64,000 bases of DNA from an uncultured Coriobacteriaceae bacterium (GTDB taxonomy: Bacteria; Actinomycetota; Coriobacteriia; Coriobacteriales; Atopobiaceae), in contig CADCHF010000017.1 in assembly GCA_902801175.1 (NCBI GenBank), positions 1 to 64,000 of the forward strand, given 5' to 3'. Shown piece after piece: positions 9,789 to 17,827 of the stretch. The translations under genes were made by a program, and so were the position numbers. Under the pieces are notes generated by a model. The model was given only the letters and a program-made list of their open reading frames with translations, made no database searches and was not told the DNA's origin. Numbering within the stretch: position 1 is the first letter of the stretch; each line of letters starts with the position of its first letter.

Positions 9789-10169
9789 ATGGAAATCGTC
9801 ATATCCAATTCGTCGGACAAGCCCATCTACGAGCAAATCGCATCGCAGATTCGCGAGCAAGTGCTCACGGGCGTCCTTGCGGCAGGAGACAAGCTGCCCT
9901 CCATCCGCTCGCTCGCCACTCAGCTGCGAATCAGCGCGATTACCACCAAGCGCGCCTACCAGGATCTTGAGGCACAGGGCTACATCAACACGGTACCCGG
10001 CAAGGGCTGTTTCGTGGCAGGTGACAACCTTGAGCTTTTGCGAGAGGAACGTCTGCGCAAGGTGGAAGACTCGCTCGCACGAGCCGTGTCCGAGGCGCGG
10101 AGTGCCGGTATCACAACCGACGAGCTCCGCGAGATGCTCGACCTTCTTCTGGAGGATGACCAGCAATGA
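9789..10169 (+). CDS. GntR-family regulator, YtrA subfamily
   Basis: A 126-residue repressor. Residues 1-75 form the GntR winged helix (KPIYEQIASQIREQVLTG, then the recognition region IRSLATQLRISAITTKRAYQDLEAQGYI). A short YtrA-type tail rich in Glu and Arg follows. YtrA members usually control adjacent ABC transporters, often in response to cell-envelope stress. ATG at 9789 is preceded by GGAAGGGAC; an in-frame ATG at 9774 lacks a site. Its stop overlaps the next start (ATGA), indicating translational coupling. Confidence 0.9.
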   Translation: MEIVISNSSDKPIYEQIASQIREQVLTGVLAAGDKLPSIRSLATQLRISAITTKRAYQDLEAQGYINTVPGKGCFVAGDNLELLREERLRKVEDSLARAVSEARSAGITTDELREMLDLLLEDDQQ

Positions 10170-11101
10170 TCAGCAAAACTCCCGCGCTCCCCTTCATGGA
10201 CATTGGCGACGAACCCTGTGACCTGCACGTTAGCAGCGTGACAAAGCACTATGACGGCTTTACGCTCAACAGCGTCTCCCTCGATGTCCCCCGTGGCTCG
10301 GTTGTGGGCCTTATTGGGCAAAACGGCGCGGGCAAGACCACGCTCATGAAGTCCATCTTGGGAACCGTCCACATTGACGGCGGAAGCATCGAGCTCTTTG
10401 GGCGCAACGTTGCGAGCCTCTCCCAGAACGAGCTCGTTGAGCTTCGCAACCGCCTGTGCTTTGTTGGCGCGGTCACCGCTTACCCCAACGTGATGACTGT
10501 CACCGAAGTGGCCCACATGTACCAGTTTGCCTTTCGGTCGTTTGACCAGGCGGCATACGAGCAGTTTGCAACGCGCATGGGCCTTTTGCCCAGCTCTGCA
10601 GGCAAAAAGGTCAAGGACCTCTCGCGAGGCATGGGCATGAAGCTGCAGCTTGCCTGCACGCTAGCCTGCGGCGCCGACCTTGCGATTCTCGACGAGCCGA
10701 CCGCGGGTCTTGACCCCATCGTGCGCGAGGAGGTGCTCGACATCCTCCGCGAGTGGATGGAGGACGACAGGCACAGTGCGCTCATCTCGAGCCACATAAC
10801 GACAGATCTTGAAAAGATTGCCGACTACCTCGTGTTCATCGAGAACGGACAGGTGATCATGTCGTGCGAGCGCGATGCGATTGACATGATGGGCATTGCC
10901 CACCTGCGCTCGGCCGAGCTTGAGCGCGTGCTTGCAGACGGGCTGATTGCCGACAGGGCCTATGTCCTTCGTCACGACCTGAGCTATGACATGCTCGTGA
11001 CCAACCGCGCAGCCTTCCTGCGCACGTACCCTGACTACGTGTGCGACCGCGCGTCCATCGACGACGTCATGGTGCTCCTCGTGAAAGGTGAGGTGAGATA
11101 G
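10166..11101 (+). CDS. ABC transporter ATP-binding protein
   Basis: The 311-residue ATPase subunit of an exporter. Walker A is GQNGAGKTT, the signature is LSRGMGMKLQLA (a degenerate LSGGQ) and Walker B is LAILDEPTAGLDP. After the domain there is a C-terminal extension of about 80 residues of the kind seen in drug/peptide ABC-2 exporters. The first ~20 residues precede the usual domain start, but ATG at 10166 overlaps the upstream stop and is favoured. It works with the permease encoded next (no gap beyond the stop) and is controlled by the YtrA regulator upstream. Confidence 0.9.
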   Translation: MISKTPALPFMDIGDEPCDLHVSSVTKHYDGFTLNSVSLDVPRGSVVGLIGQNGAGKTTLMKSILGTVHIDGGSIELFGRNVASLSQNELVELRNRLCFVGAVTAYPNVMTVTEVAHMYQFAFRSFDQAAYEQFATRMGLLPSSAGKKVKDLSRGMGMKLQLACTLACGADLAILDEPTAGLDPIVREEVLDILREWMEDDRHSALISSHITTDLEKIADYLVFIENGQVIMSCERDAIDMMGIAHLRSAELERVLADGLIADRAYVLRHDLSYDMLVTNRAAFLRTYPDYVCDRASIDDVMVLLVKGEVR

Positions 11102-11800
11102 ATGCGTGCTCTTATGTACGCCGACTGGACCATTGTCCGCAGGGTGTTCCTTCGTTATCTGCTCATCACGATGTTTGTGATGACGCCCATCGTTGTGATG
11201 GGCAACAATGACGGCGAGCTTGCTGCCGGCACTGCCGTCGTCACCATGTGCGTCATGATGATGACCATCTATCTCACGCTGAGCATCTTTAGCTTTGACA
11301 CCAGCAATGATTGGGAGCAGTTTCGTTTGGCACTCCCCATTTCGACACACCAGGTAGTGCGCAGCCGCTACGCCTTTGCAGTGCTGACCTCCCTGGGGAC
11401 GGTGCTTCTGGGTTCGGCTTTGGGCGTGCTCGTTGAGCTGGTTCTCCCGCTGATCCATGGATCGGTTGCCGCTCCGCGCGGGTTTGTCATCATCTTCCTC
11501 GCCGGTATTGGCGCTGCCCTTGTGGGCCTGCTCTTTCTTTCGATTGAGATGCCCATAGTCTTTCATCTGGGTATTGAGAAGGCACGCATGGCCATTTCCA
11601 TTCCGTTCATGCTCTGCATGCTTTTCACCATTGAGCCTGTGCGCGATGCGCTGATCTCGCTGCTCAATAAGCTCGAGCATGTGGAGGCAGCCCTTGGTAC
11701 GCCCGCGCCGCTGTTTGCTGGCGGGGCCTGCGCTGTGATCTTGGTGTACCTGGCCTCCATGCGTCTCTCCGAGCATCTCTACGCCAACCGCGAGTTCTAG
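11102..11800 (+). CDS. ABC-2 type permease subunit
   Basis: A 232-residue integral membrane protein with about six hydrophobic segments, beginning with FLRYLLITMFVMTPIVVMG and ending with FAGGACAVILVYLASM. Its size and position directly after the ATPase mark it as the permease of the YtrA-controlled exporter. The substrate cannot be deduced. A hairpin terminator follows the stop. Confidence 0.8.
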   Translation: MRALMYADWTIVRRVFLRYLLITMFVMTPIVVMGNNDGELAAGTAVVTMCVMMMTIYLTLSIFSFDTSNDWEQFRLALPISTHQVVRSRYAFAVLTSLGTVLLGSALGVLVELVLPLIHGSVAAPRGFVIIFLAGIGAALVGLLFLSIEMPIVFHLGIEKARMAISIPFMLCMLFTIEPVRDALISLLNKLEHVEAALGTPAPLFAGGACAVILVYLASMRLSEHLYANREF

Positions 11801-11842
11801 GTCTCGTAGCTGCAGCACGAACCTTTGGCCACTTATGTTGTT

Positions 11843-11880
11843 GCCCGTTCCACGTTTCCCGCGTGGGACGGGCTTTTTGG
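11843..11880 (+). terminator. Intrinsic terminator of the ABC operon
   Basis: GCCCGTTCCACG pairs with CGTGGGACGGGC (11862-11873), followed by TTTTTGG. It is a classic rho-independent form. Confidence 0.85.
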
Positions 11881-11939
11881 TGTTTTGGCTGTTTAGAGTG
11901 CGATTTGTTGTAGGCAATCGATTGTTTACAAATTCCTAC

Positions 11940-11967
11940 TTGCAATGGGGGAGATAATAAGTAAACT
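11940..11967 (+). promoter_or_regulatory. Promoter of small RNA copy 1
   Basis: TTGCAA (11940-11945), a 16-base spacer and TAAACT (11962-11967) align with the promoter of the second copy at 12685-12712. The predicted start is about 11975. Confidence 0.55.
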
Positions 11968-11974
11968 ATAGTTA

Positions 11975-12066
11975 ACTTCTTGCGGGGGCCCTCTCCCCCT
12001 CCCCGGAAGCGGGCATAGTCCCATTACGAGACGACGCGCACCCCCCCTTGGCGCGTCGTCTTTCGT
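11975..12066 (+). ncRNA. Putative small RNA, copy 1
   Basis: A predicted transcript of about 92 bases between its own promoter and an intrinsic terminator (GACGACGCGC/GCGCGTCGTC then TTTC). It has three stem-loops: GGGGG/CCCCC with a CCCTCT loop, GGG-CATAGT-CCC, and the terminator. It shares CCCTCTCCCCCT, GGAA and GGGCATAGTCCCATT with a second copy at 12719, while the terminator stem differs by paired changes. The C-rich loop could pair with Shine-Dalgarno sequences. It could instead be a leader of the acetyltransferase gene 74 bases downstream, but the second copy has no such gene. The gap 11801-12139 holds nothing else. Confidence 0.6.
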
Positions 12067-12139
12067 GTCTATCGAACCTAGTGCGCATTACGCGACGTGT
12101 CATACTGGAGGCCTACGCCCGTGTTTTCGAGGAGAGGCC

Positions 12140-12646
12140 ATGAAGATTAGAACCACACGTCCAGAGGAGCTCGACGAGGTCATGGGGATCTATGCTCATG
12201 CACGCCAGTTTATGGCCGAGCACGGCAATCCCAACCAGTGGGGCCCAACCAAGTGGCCACCACGAGAGCTCGTTGCGCAAGACATCGCCAACAAGAAGAG
12301 CCATGTTGCCGTTTGCGACGACAGACGCATCGCAGCGGTCTTCTTCTATGACTTTGGCAAGGATATCGATCCCTGCTACGCCGTAATTGACGACGGATCC
12401 TGGGAAAGCGACGAGCCGTATGGCGTGGTACATCGCATTGCGTCGGCGGGCATTGAGCGAGGTGCGGGCACCGCCTGCATCACATGGGCCCTTGAGCAGA
12501 GTCGGCACCTGCGCATAGACACCCATTCCGACAACTATGTGCTGCAGAATCTACTGGCAAAGATTGGATTCACTCGTCGCGGAATCATCTATGTTCACGA
12601 GGACAACGACCCTCGACTGGCCTACGAACGAGTGCTCAGCGACTAG
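12140..12646 (+). CDS. GNAT-family N-acetyltransferase
   Basis: A 168-residue acetyltransferase. Visible parts are the N-terminal MKIRTTRPEELDEVMGIY, a substrate segment NPNQWGPTKWPP often seen in GNAT proteins of Firmicutes and Coriobacteria, the acetyl-CoA region HRIASAGIERGAGTACITWA, and LRIDTHSDNYVLQNLLAKIGF near the end. The substrate is unknown. ATG at 12140 follows GGAGAGG. It sits between two copies of a putative small RNA. Confidence 0.85.
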   Translation: MKIRTTRPEELDEVMGIYAHARQFMAEHGNPNQWGPTKWPPRELVAQDIANKKSHVAVCDDRRIAAVFFYDFGKDIDPCYAVIDDGSWESDEPYGVVHRIASAGIERGAGTACITWALEQSRHLRIDTHSDNYVLQNLLAKIGFTRRGIIYVHEDNDPRLAYERVLSD

Positions 12647-12684
12647 TCTAGCTGCGTAAAGGCGAAGAAAGTTCTAATTCCTAG

Positions 12685-12712
12685 TTGCATTCTAGGATAT
12701 ATGAGGTAAAGT
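12685..12712 (+). promoter_or_regulatory. Promoter of small RNA copy 2
   Basis: TTGCAT (12685-12690), a 16-base spacer and TAAAGT (12707-12712). Same spacing and a similar -10 box as copy 1. Confidence 0.55.
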
Positions 12713-12718
12713 AACACT

Positions 12719-12810
12719 AGCCTTCCAAGAGGGACCCTCTCCCCCTCAGAGGAATAGGGCATAGTCCCATTGCAAGACGACACACTTCCCCCGGTGTGTC
12801 GTCTTTTGTT
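12719..12810 (+). ncRNA. Putative small RNA, copy 2
   Basis: A predicted 92-base transcript homologous to copy 1. The terminator stem AGACGACACAC / GTGTGTCGTCT (12775-12785 / 12794-12804) is followed by TTTGTTT. Relative to copy 1, three stem positions changed on both sides so pairing is kept, which is evidence for selection on structure. The first stem-loop is GAGGG/CCCTC around a pyrimidine-rich loop. The next gene is convergent, so this copy is free-standing. Confidence 0.65.
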
Positions 12811-12814
12811 TGGG

Positions 12815-12865
12815 GGTGTGGTGGGTGTGTCAAATTATACGTCCCCTTGACACACCCACCACACC
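12815..12865. repeat. REP-like hairpin
   Basis: A perfect 19-base inverted repeat (12815-12833 / 12847-12865), arm GGTGTGGTGGGTGTGTCAA, with a 13-base loop. Its right half contains ACGTCCCCTTGACAC, also present in the palindrome at 14413-14438. It may double as the terminator of the gene ending at 12874. Confidence 0.65.
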
Positions 12866-12873
12866 TCGCGCGA

Positions 12874-13377
12874 CTACGCGGCCGCCTTCTTTCTCACCAA
12901 ATAGCGAATCCCAAGGGTCACGAGCAGGCAGATAAGGATCGCCTGGGGAATGTCGGCGAGGAAGCGCACGATGATGGCAATCACGGGGTTGCCAATCTCC
13001 TCGCGATAGATTACGACCGGCACCACCGTCGCGTTTACCGCCGAGAGGCATGCACAGAGGATGGCTCCGCGCGCAGCAGCGGCTGGCAAGGCCGCCATGA
13101 TCTTAAACAGCAGGCTCGACTCGTTGGAAAGGTAGATCCTAGCCCACGACTCGCCACGGGCATCCAGGCCCTTGACGGCATTGGCGGCAAAGGACGAGGC
13201 AAGCGCCACCGCCAGCTCAAGACCCATAAAGCTCAGTCGCCACGTGCTGTAGTTGTTGCGCGCCATCGTCATGGCCTGAAAGACCAGCGCCACAATTACG
13301 GCGCAACCAACGGTCAGCGAACGACTAGGGTTCTTGAGGATTCGCTCCTGCATGTTAGAGAAAAACTTGGCAGCCAT
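12874..13377 (-). CDS. Hypothetical membrane protein
   Basis: A 167-residue protein with about four hydrophobic segments (SLTVGCAVIVALVFQAM; FMGLELAVALASSFAANAV; AARGAILCACLSAVNATVV; ADIPQAILICLLVTLGI) and a basic end RKKAAA. I do not recognise the family. ATG at 13377 follows GGAGGGG. It lies 18 bases after the HAD phosphatase gene on the same strand and is probably cotranscribed with it. Confidence 0.7.
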   Translation of the reverse strand: MAAKFFSNMQERILKNPSRSLTVGCAVIVALVFQAMTMARNNYSTWRLSFMGLELAVALASSFAANAVKGLDARGESWARIYLSNESSLLFKIMAALPAAAARGAILCACLSAVNATVVPVVIYREEIGNPVIAIIVRFLADIPQAILICLLVTLGIRYLVRKKAAA

Positions 13378-13395
13378 GACCCCTCCGAATCAAGC

Positions 13396-14250
13396 CTATG
13401 CCTGCATGAACGATGGCATCGAGCCACTCTTTGCCGCGGCGGCAATGTCAAAGAGCGCGTCTGCCACCGCATCGTCTGCGCTGTCGCCAATGTGCCAGCG
13501 AGCCACCTGCTTTATCTGATCGCTTGCGTTTGCAACGGCCACGCTGTTGGGAACAGCCTCAATCATCGAGAGGTCGTTCTCGGAGTCACCAAAGGTCGCA
13601 ACCTCGTCAAGGGTAATGCCCAGCGCCTCGGCCAACGCAGCAACAGCACTCCCCTTGCTCCACCCGTGCGGCGAGACGTCAATCAGAGGAGCCGTCGTGC
13701 TGGGGAAGACAAAGTCCATTGCGGCAAACTCCTCGCGCAGGAGGTCGCGCGTCTCGGTCTGATAGGTGCGGTCGCCCGTCACGTGGATGTTTGCCTTGGT
13801 GTAGGCGGTACCATCAAGCTTGTGGATGTAGCGCTTTGCGGCACCAAAGCTTCCCAGCATGCGCTCGGCATGAGCGTCGTCGGGGGTCACAAAGTAACCT
13901 GCGGTATGAATGTCGCCGCGATGCACGTCAAACATGGTGAGGATGCCGCGGTCCGTGCGCGTGAGCCACTCGGCGAGCCGATTGAGCTCGTCGGCCGCAA
14001 TCTGCTCCTCGCGCACCAGCTCGCCGTCAACGTAGATCATCTGACCGTTGCAATAGGCGCCCGTGGCATAGCACTCGCCGTGATTGTCAAACATCCAACC
14101 CATGTCATTTGGGATGCGCCCAGAAACAGGACCAAAGTGCAGCCCCTCGGCAATCATCGCCCTGACGCCTTCAATGGCGTGATCCGTCGCACGGGGCAGC
14201 CCGTGGCAGATGAGCGTGTCGTCAAGGTCGGTGAGCACCAGCTTTATCAT
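13396..14250 (-). CDS. HAD-superfamily Cof-type phosphatase
   Basis: A 284-residue cytosolic hydrolase of the Cof/YbjI type, acting on small phosphorylated metabolites. Motif I is LVLTDLDDTLI (nucleophile Asp8, acid/base Asp10), motif II is in GPVSGRI, the motif III lysine is in GWSKGSAV, and motif IV is ATFGDSENDLSM. The long central part is the C2 cap. ATG at 14250 follows GAGAGG. It heads a two-gene unit with the membrane protein gene downstream. Confidence 0.88.
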   Translation of the reverse strand: MIKLVLTDLDDTLICHGLPRATDHAIEGVRAMIAEGLHFGPVSGRIPNDMGWMFDNHGECYATGAYCNGQMIYVDGELVREEQIAADELNRLAEWLTRTDRGILTMFDVHRGDIHTAGYFVTPDDAHAERMLGSFGAAKRYIHKLDGTAYTKANIHVTGDRTYQTETRDLLREEFAAMDFVFPSTTAPLIDVSPHGWSKGSAVAALAEALGITLDEVATFGDSENDLSMIEAVPNSVAVANASDQIKQVARWHIGDSADDAVADALFDIAAAAKSGSMPSFMQA

Positions 14251-14359
14251 GCGGTTCCTCTCGTTGGAAGTGTCTAACCAACCCTACCACGACGAGGTTT
14301 GCTCCCCTGCATCATCTCTTAGAAGCAGACAATCACCCAAGTTGAGGGCTGCGGAGAGG

Positions 14360-14440
14360 GGTGTGTCAGCGGGGACGTGCGCCTTGGGGCTAGTGAGTGG
14401 AATGCGAGGGGTGTGTCAAGGGGACGTCCCCTTGACACGC
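14360..14440. repeat. REP-like direct repeat and palindrome
   Basis: The segment GAGGGGTGTGTCA...GGGGACGT occurs twice in direct orientation, beginning at 14356 and 14406. The second is extended into a perfect 26-base palindrome at 14413-14438 (GTGTCAAGGGGAC joined to its reverse complement). It shares CCCCTTGACAC with the hairpin at 12815. It lies between the HAD gene start and the FtsX gene end. Confidence 0.65.
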
Positions 14441-14472
14441 TACCCGTTGGAGCTCCTGTTCAACAGGTGCTG

Positions 14473-16917
14473 CTACTCCTGTACCTTCATGGCCTCTGAG
14501 AGGCTCACTCGCCTGATGTGCCAGATATGCGCCGCGGCAACCACGAGATACGCCACCGCACCAATGGCCACAACCTTTCCCATAAGCGGCAGTTCAATGT
14601 ACAGCTCAAGATTGCCCGAGTAGCGGTCCATGACCAGCTTGACAAACACGTCGCAGAGCTTGATGACGAACGGCAGGCTCGCCACTAGGCTAACCATCAC
14701 CGTAACCGTAATCGCTCGCACGTAGAGCTTCGTTATCTCGTTATTGTGGTAGCCAAAGACCTTCATGTAGCTGATGTAGCGACTCGAGCGGTCGATGACC
14801 GTCTTGGTCAGCAGGTAAACAAGAATCAGATAGACCGGCACCGCAAAGCCAACGATCATGTCCATGATTCCGCCAAAGGACTCCTGCATCTGATCGGCAG
14901 TGGAGGTCATCGACTCCGGCGTAATATCGGTGGCAAGATAGCGCTCATCAAGCTCAAGATCCTCGTCGCTCGCATAGCCAACAAAGTTGTCCTCGTCCTC
15001 GTCGACCATCACGTTGAGGGCAGTCCTGTCCATGTAGATGTTCATGTTTGCCGTGCTGCCCCAGACCCTGGTTGCGGTGAGCTCGTAGTTTGTGTTGGTG
15101 TACTTGTCGTGCACAACAAAGGTTTCGCCTGGCTCAATGCGGCACTTCTGCGAGAGGCCCGTGCCTACCACAACGGCGCCGTCGCTCACATCCACATCGC
15201 TCCAATAGCGCGAATCTTGCTCGATGCCGTAGACCGTAATCTCCTCGGAGCTGTCGGTAACAACATGGTCGATCTCGAACGAAGCAGCAGAGAACTTCTC
15301 GGCCTGAGAGATCTTTGCCTCCCCGTTGTCGATCGTATTGACGGGATGGGCGTCCTCGTCGAGGTCCATCGTTCGTAAAAGGACCTTTGCATAGCCGATA
15401 AAGCCAAGGTCAGAGAGGGGGTCATCGGTGCTCATGAGGTCCTCGACCGCCGCGTAGGCACGGCGCTCCTCGGCGCTTCCCTCCAGCTCGAGCGGGGCCT
15501 TGAGCAGGTAGATATGGTTAGCCACCACGTCCGAGCTGAGCATCTCGGCATAGTGATTGATAATGGGCATGAGGCACAGGCCAAACAGCAAAAACAGGCT
15601 GCAGAAGCTAATGCCAAAGAACAGGACCACAAAGTGCGAGAGGTTTCGCAGAAAGACACGCAGCTGGAAGCGACGCACAAAACCGAGAGCGTCTGGCAGG
15701 GGCAGCGTGTTGCGACGGCTCCTGCTGGCAATCTCGCGACGGAGGAACGCCAGCGGAGTAAAGCGCAGCTTGCGCATAAGCCCCACAAGCGTGACCACCT
15801 CAAGCAGCATGAACGGCACCACCGTAGTGAACACAAACACATCGGGGCTAAAGCTGTACACATACGGTGGCAAGCTGTACGAGCCGTAGTAGAGCTCCTG
15901 CATGGGGGTGCTCATGAGCGTGAGGCCAAGCACGTTTCCCGCCGTGCAGCCCAGCACGCCAATGAACGTGGGAAGCACCATGTAGTGGGCAATGATCTCG
16001 CGCTTGCGATAGCCCGAGGCCAAAAGCGTGCCAATGACTGCGGACTCCTGCTCGATTGTAGCGTTGGTGAGCACCACAAAGACAAAGGCCATAATCACCA
16101 CGAGCAGGCCCACCAGCACCTGCCACATGACCTGGTCGCTCTCAACGTCGTCATTGGCAAAGAAGATCGCCTTGTTGTCAAACTCGTAGTCAACGAGGTC
16201 GGTCAGTATCTCGCCCTCGTCTACCAGCAGGTCGGCCATGTCACGCTCAAACTCCGTGCGTGCGACCAGGTCCATCGACCGGTCGTTTAGCACGCCGTCG
16301 TAGCGATAGTCTCGCTTGCCACCAGCCATGTGCTGCATGCCATCTGGCGTGACCAGCGCGATGGTAAAGGTCGTTGAGTTAAAGATCATGTCGGTGTTCT
16401 TCTCCATGAGGCACTCGTAGTCTGACACCGACGCAATGCCCACAACGCTCACCCGCTGGCGACCTACGGTGATGGCGTCGCCCACGTGGATACCGTTGTT
16501 CTTTGCCCACACGCGATCGACCGCGATCTCGTCTTGGGCCTGTGGGGCTCGTCCCTCAAAGTAGTAACCCTGGTTGACCTCCATGCGATTGTCCTGGTTG
16601 ATGAGTCGGCAGTTCATGGCACGGTCGTCACCGTCGAGCTCCATGGGGACATCGGCAGTAAAGTCCTCGAAAATGGTACAGCCCATGGCCTCAACTGCCT
16701 CGATGGAGCTCTTGGCAGCCTCAAACTGCGTAGCAAAGTGAAAGTCCTCGACATGCGAGGCCTCGTGAAGGCCCTTTTGAATCACCTCAATGCTGTGTGC
16801 CGCGCTGAGATAGCCCGATCCCATTGCAATAGCAAACAGGAACAGCAAGAAGATGCCCAGATACTTGCCAAGGTTGTGCACGAGGTCGCGCGGAAGGCGC
16901 TTGTTGAGCGGAGACAT
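14473..16917 (-). CDS. FtsX-like ABC transporter permease
   Basis: An 814-residue membrane protein of the FtsX/MacB permease group. There is an N-terminal membrane segment (about 17-37, YLGIFLLFLFAIAMGSGYL), a large extracytoplasmic domain, then a cluster of three segments around residues 265-380. A second copy of this pattern follows, with final segments near 720-800 (IVGFAVPVYLILVYLLT). The doubled FtsX layout is typical of large permeases partnered by a single LolD-like ATPase. Such systems export or sense peptides or act on the envelope; the substrate is unknown. It starts six bases after the ATPase stop. Confidence 0.88.
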   Translation of the reverse strand: MSPLNKRLPRDLVHNLGKYLGIFLLFLFAIAMGSGYLSAAHSIEVIQKGLHEASHVEDFHFATQFEAAKSSIEAVEAMGCTIFEDFTADVPMELDGDDRAMNCRLINQDNRMEVNQGYYFEGRAPQAQDEIAVDRVWAKNNGIHVGDAITVGRQRVSVVGIASVSDYECLMEKNTDMIFNSTTFTIALVTPDGMQHMAGGKRDYRYDGVLNDRSMDLVARTEFERDMADLLVDEGEILTDLVDYEFDNKAIFFANDDVESDQVMWQVLVGLLVVIMAFVFVVLTNATIEQESAVIGTLLASGYRKREIIAHYMVLPTFIGVLGCTAGNVLGLTLMSTPMQELYYGSYSLPPYVYSFSPDVFVFTTVVPFMLLEVVTLVGLMRKLRFTPLAFLRREIASRSRRNTLPLPDALGFVRRFQLRVFLRNLSHFVVLFFGISFCSLFLLFGLCLMPIINHYAEMLSSDVVANHIYLLKAPLELEGSAEERRAYAAVEDLMSTDDPLSDLGFIGYAKVLLRTMDLDEDAHPVNTIDNGEAKISQAEKFSAASFEIDHVVTDSSEEITVYGIEQDSRYWSDVDVSDGAVVVGTGLSQKCRIEPGETFVVHDKYTNTNYELTATRVWGSTANMNIYMDRTALNVMVDEDEDNFVGYASDEDLELDERYLATDITPESMTSTADQMQESFGGIMDMIVGFAVPVYLILVYLLTKTVIDRSSRYISYMKVFGYHNNEITKLYVRAITVTVMVSLVASLPFVIKLCDVFVKLVMDRYSGNLELYIELPLMGKVVAIGAVAYLVVAAAHIWHIRRVSLSEAMKVQE

Positions 16918-16923
16918 GGGTGC

Positions 16924-17634
16924 CTACCAGGTGAGCTCGCGCGCAGGAAGCAGATGCTCGTTGCGCACGTCCTCTGACAGCTGGCCATCGCGCAAGCGCA
17001 AGATGTGATGGCTCATGTGGCGAATGGCATCGTTGTGCGTGACTATGACCATGGTCGAACCGTACTCGCGGTTCACACGCTCCATCAAATCAAGAATCTC
17101 TTTTGAGGTGTGGTAGTCAAGAGCACCCGTTGGCTCGTCGCACAAGAGCAGGCTCGGATTCTTGACCAGTGCGCGACCGATGGCGCAGCGCTGCTGCTGA
17201 CCGCCAGACACCTGGTTGGGGAACTTCTTGCGATGCTCCCAAAGGCCGAGCGAGTTAATGAGGTCGTCGAGCGGGAGTGGGTTCTTTGAGAGGTACTGGC
17301 AGACCTCGATGTTCTCGCGGATGGTGAGGTCGGGCACAAGGTTATAAAACTGGAAGATAAACCCCAGCTCACGGCGGCGATACTCCACCAGCTCGCGGTC
17401 GCGGAGCTTGGTGATGTCGGTGCCGTTCACCACGATGCGGCCCTCATCGGCAGGCTCCAGTCCGCCCACCATGTTGAGGAAGGTCGACTTGCCGCTGCCG
17501 GACGGGCCAAAGAGCACGCATATCTCACCCCTGTCGATGTTGGTCGAGATACCGCGAAGCACCTGCGTGCGCGCCTCACCGGTTCCGTAGCTCTTGGTCA
17601 GTCCGTCTATTGTGAGAAATCCCTCTTGCGCCAT
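16924..17634 (-). CDS. ABC transporter ATP-binding protein (LolD/MacB type)
   Basis: A 236-residue ATPase for the FtsX-like permease. Walker A is FGPSGSGKST, the Q-loop is in FIFQFYNL, the signature is VSGGQQQRCAIGRAL, Walker B is LLLCDEPTGALD and the H-loop is IVTHND. I chose ATG at 17634 (CAGGGA upstream); an extension to 17679 precedes the usual domain start. A promoter TTGCAG-17-TAAAGT lies 51-79 bases before it. Confidence 0.92.
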   Translation of the reverse strand: MAQEGFLTIDGLTKSYGTGEARTQVLRGISTNIDRGEICVLFGPSGSGKSTFLNMVGGLEPADEGRIVVNGTDITKLRDRELVEYRRRELGFIFQFYNLVPDLTIRENIEVCQYLSKNPLPLDDLINSLGLWEHRKKFPNQVSGGQQQRCAIGRALVKNPSLLLCDEPTGALDYHTSKEILDLMERVNREYGSTMVIVTHNDAIRHMSHHILRLRDGQLSEDVRNEHLLPARELTW

Positions 17635-17684
17635 GTTCAAAGTCCCTGCAGACAAGTTGTGAATCATAAAGTATGCCAAGGTTT

Positions 17685-17713
17685 ACTTTAGACCCGCAAT
17701 AGTAACTCTGCAA
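17685..17713 (-). promoter_or_regulatory. Promoter of the ABC/FtsX operon
   Basis: Read on the minus strand: TTGCAG (17713-17708), a 17-base spacer and TAAAGT (17690-17685). The -10 box matches that of small RNA copy 2. Confidence 0.5.
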
Positions 17714-17827
17714 GGAACATTTGAAGGCAGCAGCAAGACTACGAATTAGGTTTGGCGACTCGGGACGGAAGTAAAGCGGCTGTTGTGTTGCCCCTGGGCA
17801 TAACCAACGCGCTGCGGCACCAAGAGC

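Noticed and set aside
11801-12830. The two C-rich elements as riboswitch leaders
   Set aside because: Copy 2 is followed by a convergent gene, and both copies have complete promoter-to-terminator units, so free-standing RNAs fit better.
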